Below, piece by piece: positions 53,637 through 64,000 of a DNA stretch of 64,000 bases (position 1 is its first letter; every line of letters starts with the position of its first letter). The position numbers were made by a program, and so were the translations under genes. The DNA is from Biomphalaria glabrata (Eukaryota > Mollusca > Gastropoda > Planorbidae): the NCBI RefSeq assembly GCF_947242115.1, contig NC_074715.1:49047586-49111585 (forward strand). The letters are read 5' to 3'. Below the pieces are notes generated by a model. The model searched no databases, was not told the DNA's origin, and saw only the letters and a list, made by a program, of their open reading frames with translations.

Positions 53637-54095
53637 CACCACAAGTAGATTTTAAAAATATTAATGATATTTGTTATTGTTGTATTGACGTGGATTAATT
53701 TAAAACTGAAAAATTGTTTATTTGGTATTTTGAGTTATCTGAGACCAGAAATTTTGTATTGCTAATATAAGTAAATACAAGTTCGAAATGTTCCCAAATA
53801 GTATTGTATTGACAGTGTGCGTTCAACGGAGAAGTTAATATTTTTCTTAAATAGCTCATAGATACAATTTTACTTAGTATATCTTAAACGAACAACTTGT
53901 ACAGTCTATATGATACGATTAAAATACTGGCCGATTCATCTTCATTTTCTTATGTTTTAACTTTATATTCATTCTTAAATACTTTTTTTTTCCATTAAAA
54001 ATAGACTAATTTGGTTTACTGATAAAAATTATCAGTGTTTTTTTTTCATTTTATTGCGTTTTAAGATCCTGGTTTAAATAGACCAACAGAGGACC

Positions 54096-63806
<9,711 letters not shown>

Positions 63807-63921
63807 GTGAGCACACGTTTTGTATTATCAATGTAGTCGAACGATCAAACAATTAATATAGAAATATGTCCATCTCATTTTATAATGTAATGAAGAGGAT
63901 AGAACAGAACACATAAACAGG

Positions 63922-63949
63922 CATATATATATATATATATATATATATA
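63922..63949. repeat. (AT)n microsatellite at an LTR boundary
   Basis: About 14 AT dinucleotides directly precede the LTR start at 63951. Confidence 0.95.
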
Positions 63950-63950
63950 C

Positions 63951-64000
63951 TGTTACTATTCTCTCTCCTATTCAGGCCTTCTGTAAACACTGTTAAACAC
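63951..64000 (+). mobile_element. Start of a Gypsy/Ty3-like LTR (fossil), cut by the window edge
   Basis: TGTTACTATTCTCTCTCC and CAGGCCTTCTGTAAACACT parallel the first 50 bases of the solo LTR at 38047. Whether an internal region follows cannot be seen. Confidence 0.55.

Overview
The window looks like AT-rich nuclear DNA from an animal, most probably a gastropod mollusc and perhaps a freshwater pulmonate (inference). It has spliced genes with GT-AG introns of several kb, dense tRNA-derived SINEs, 3'-truncated LINEs and many short hAT and piggyBac-type DNA elements. Only about 5% of it codes for host protein.

Layout: 1-15.7 kb has no host gene I can support. It holds transposon remnants, a 21-bp minisatellite (6.9-7.3 kb), a GAT/GAC array (8.3-8.7 kb), a tandemly triplicated LINE 3' end (8.9-9.4 kb) and a 42-copy array of a 26-bp unit (10.0-11.1 kb). 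From 15.9 to 28.3 kb, on the minus strand, lies a complete nine-exon gene of the ornithine decarboxylase (ODC) family. It carries a His/Asn-Gly hexapeptide-repeat insertion and has Ala in place of a substrate-binding Asp. At 32.86-33.34 kb is a one-exon plus-strand ORF for a small secreted Gly/Leu-rich protein of unknown function. From 35.87 to 49.12 kb, plus strand, is an eight-exon papain-family protease closest to cathepsin O, including a 71-bp signal-peptide exon. From 54.1 kb to past the right edge, plus strand, is a second ODC-family gene; its first six exons lie in the window.

The two ODC genes diverge from each other, and exons 2-6 have identical sizes (97, 77, 173, 138, 166 bp) and phases, so they are an old inverted duplication. 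Both keep the visible pyridoxal-phosphate (PLP) contacts and are probably PLP enzymes rather than antizyme inhibitors. I see no evidence that the protease or the secreted protein works with them in one pathway.

Repeat families are named here for convenience: LINE-A (C-terminal zinc-finger-like end, ATT-type tail), LINE-B (CR1-like C-terminus, TAAGA tail), LINE-C (tails of TTA or TTATC), LINE-D (motif EWTGLSL, GAT tail), SINE-1, SINE-2 and SINE-3 (tRNA-derived). Several LINE copies end directly in large microsatellites.
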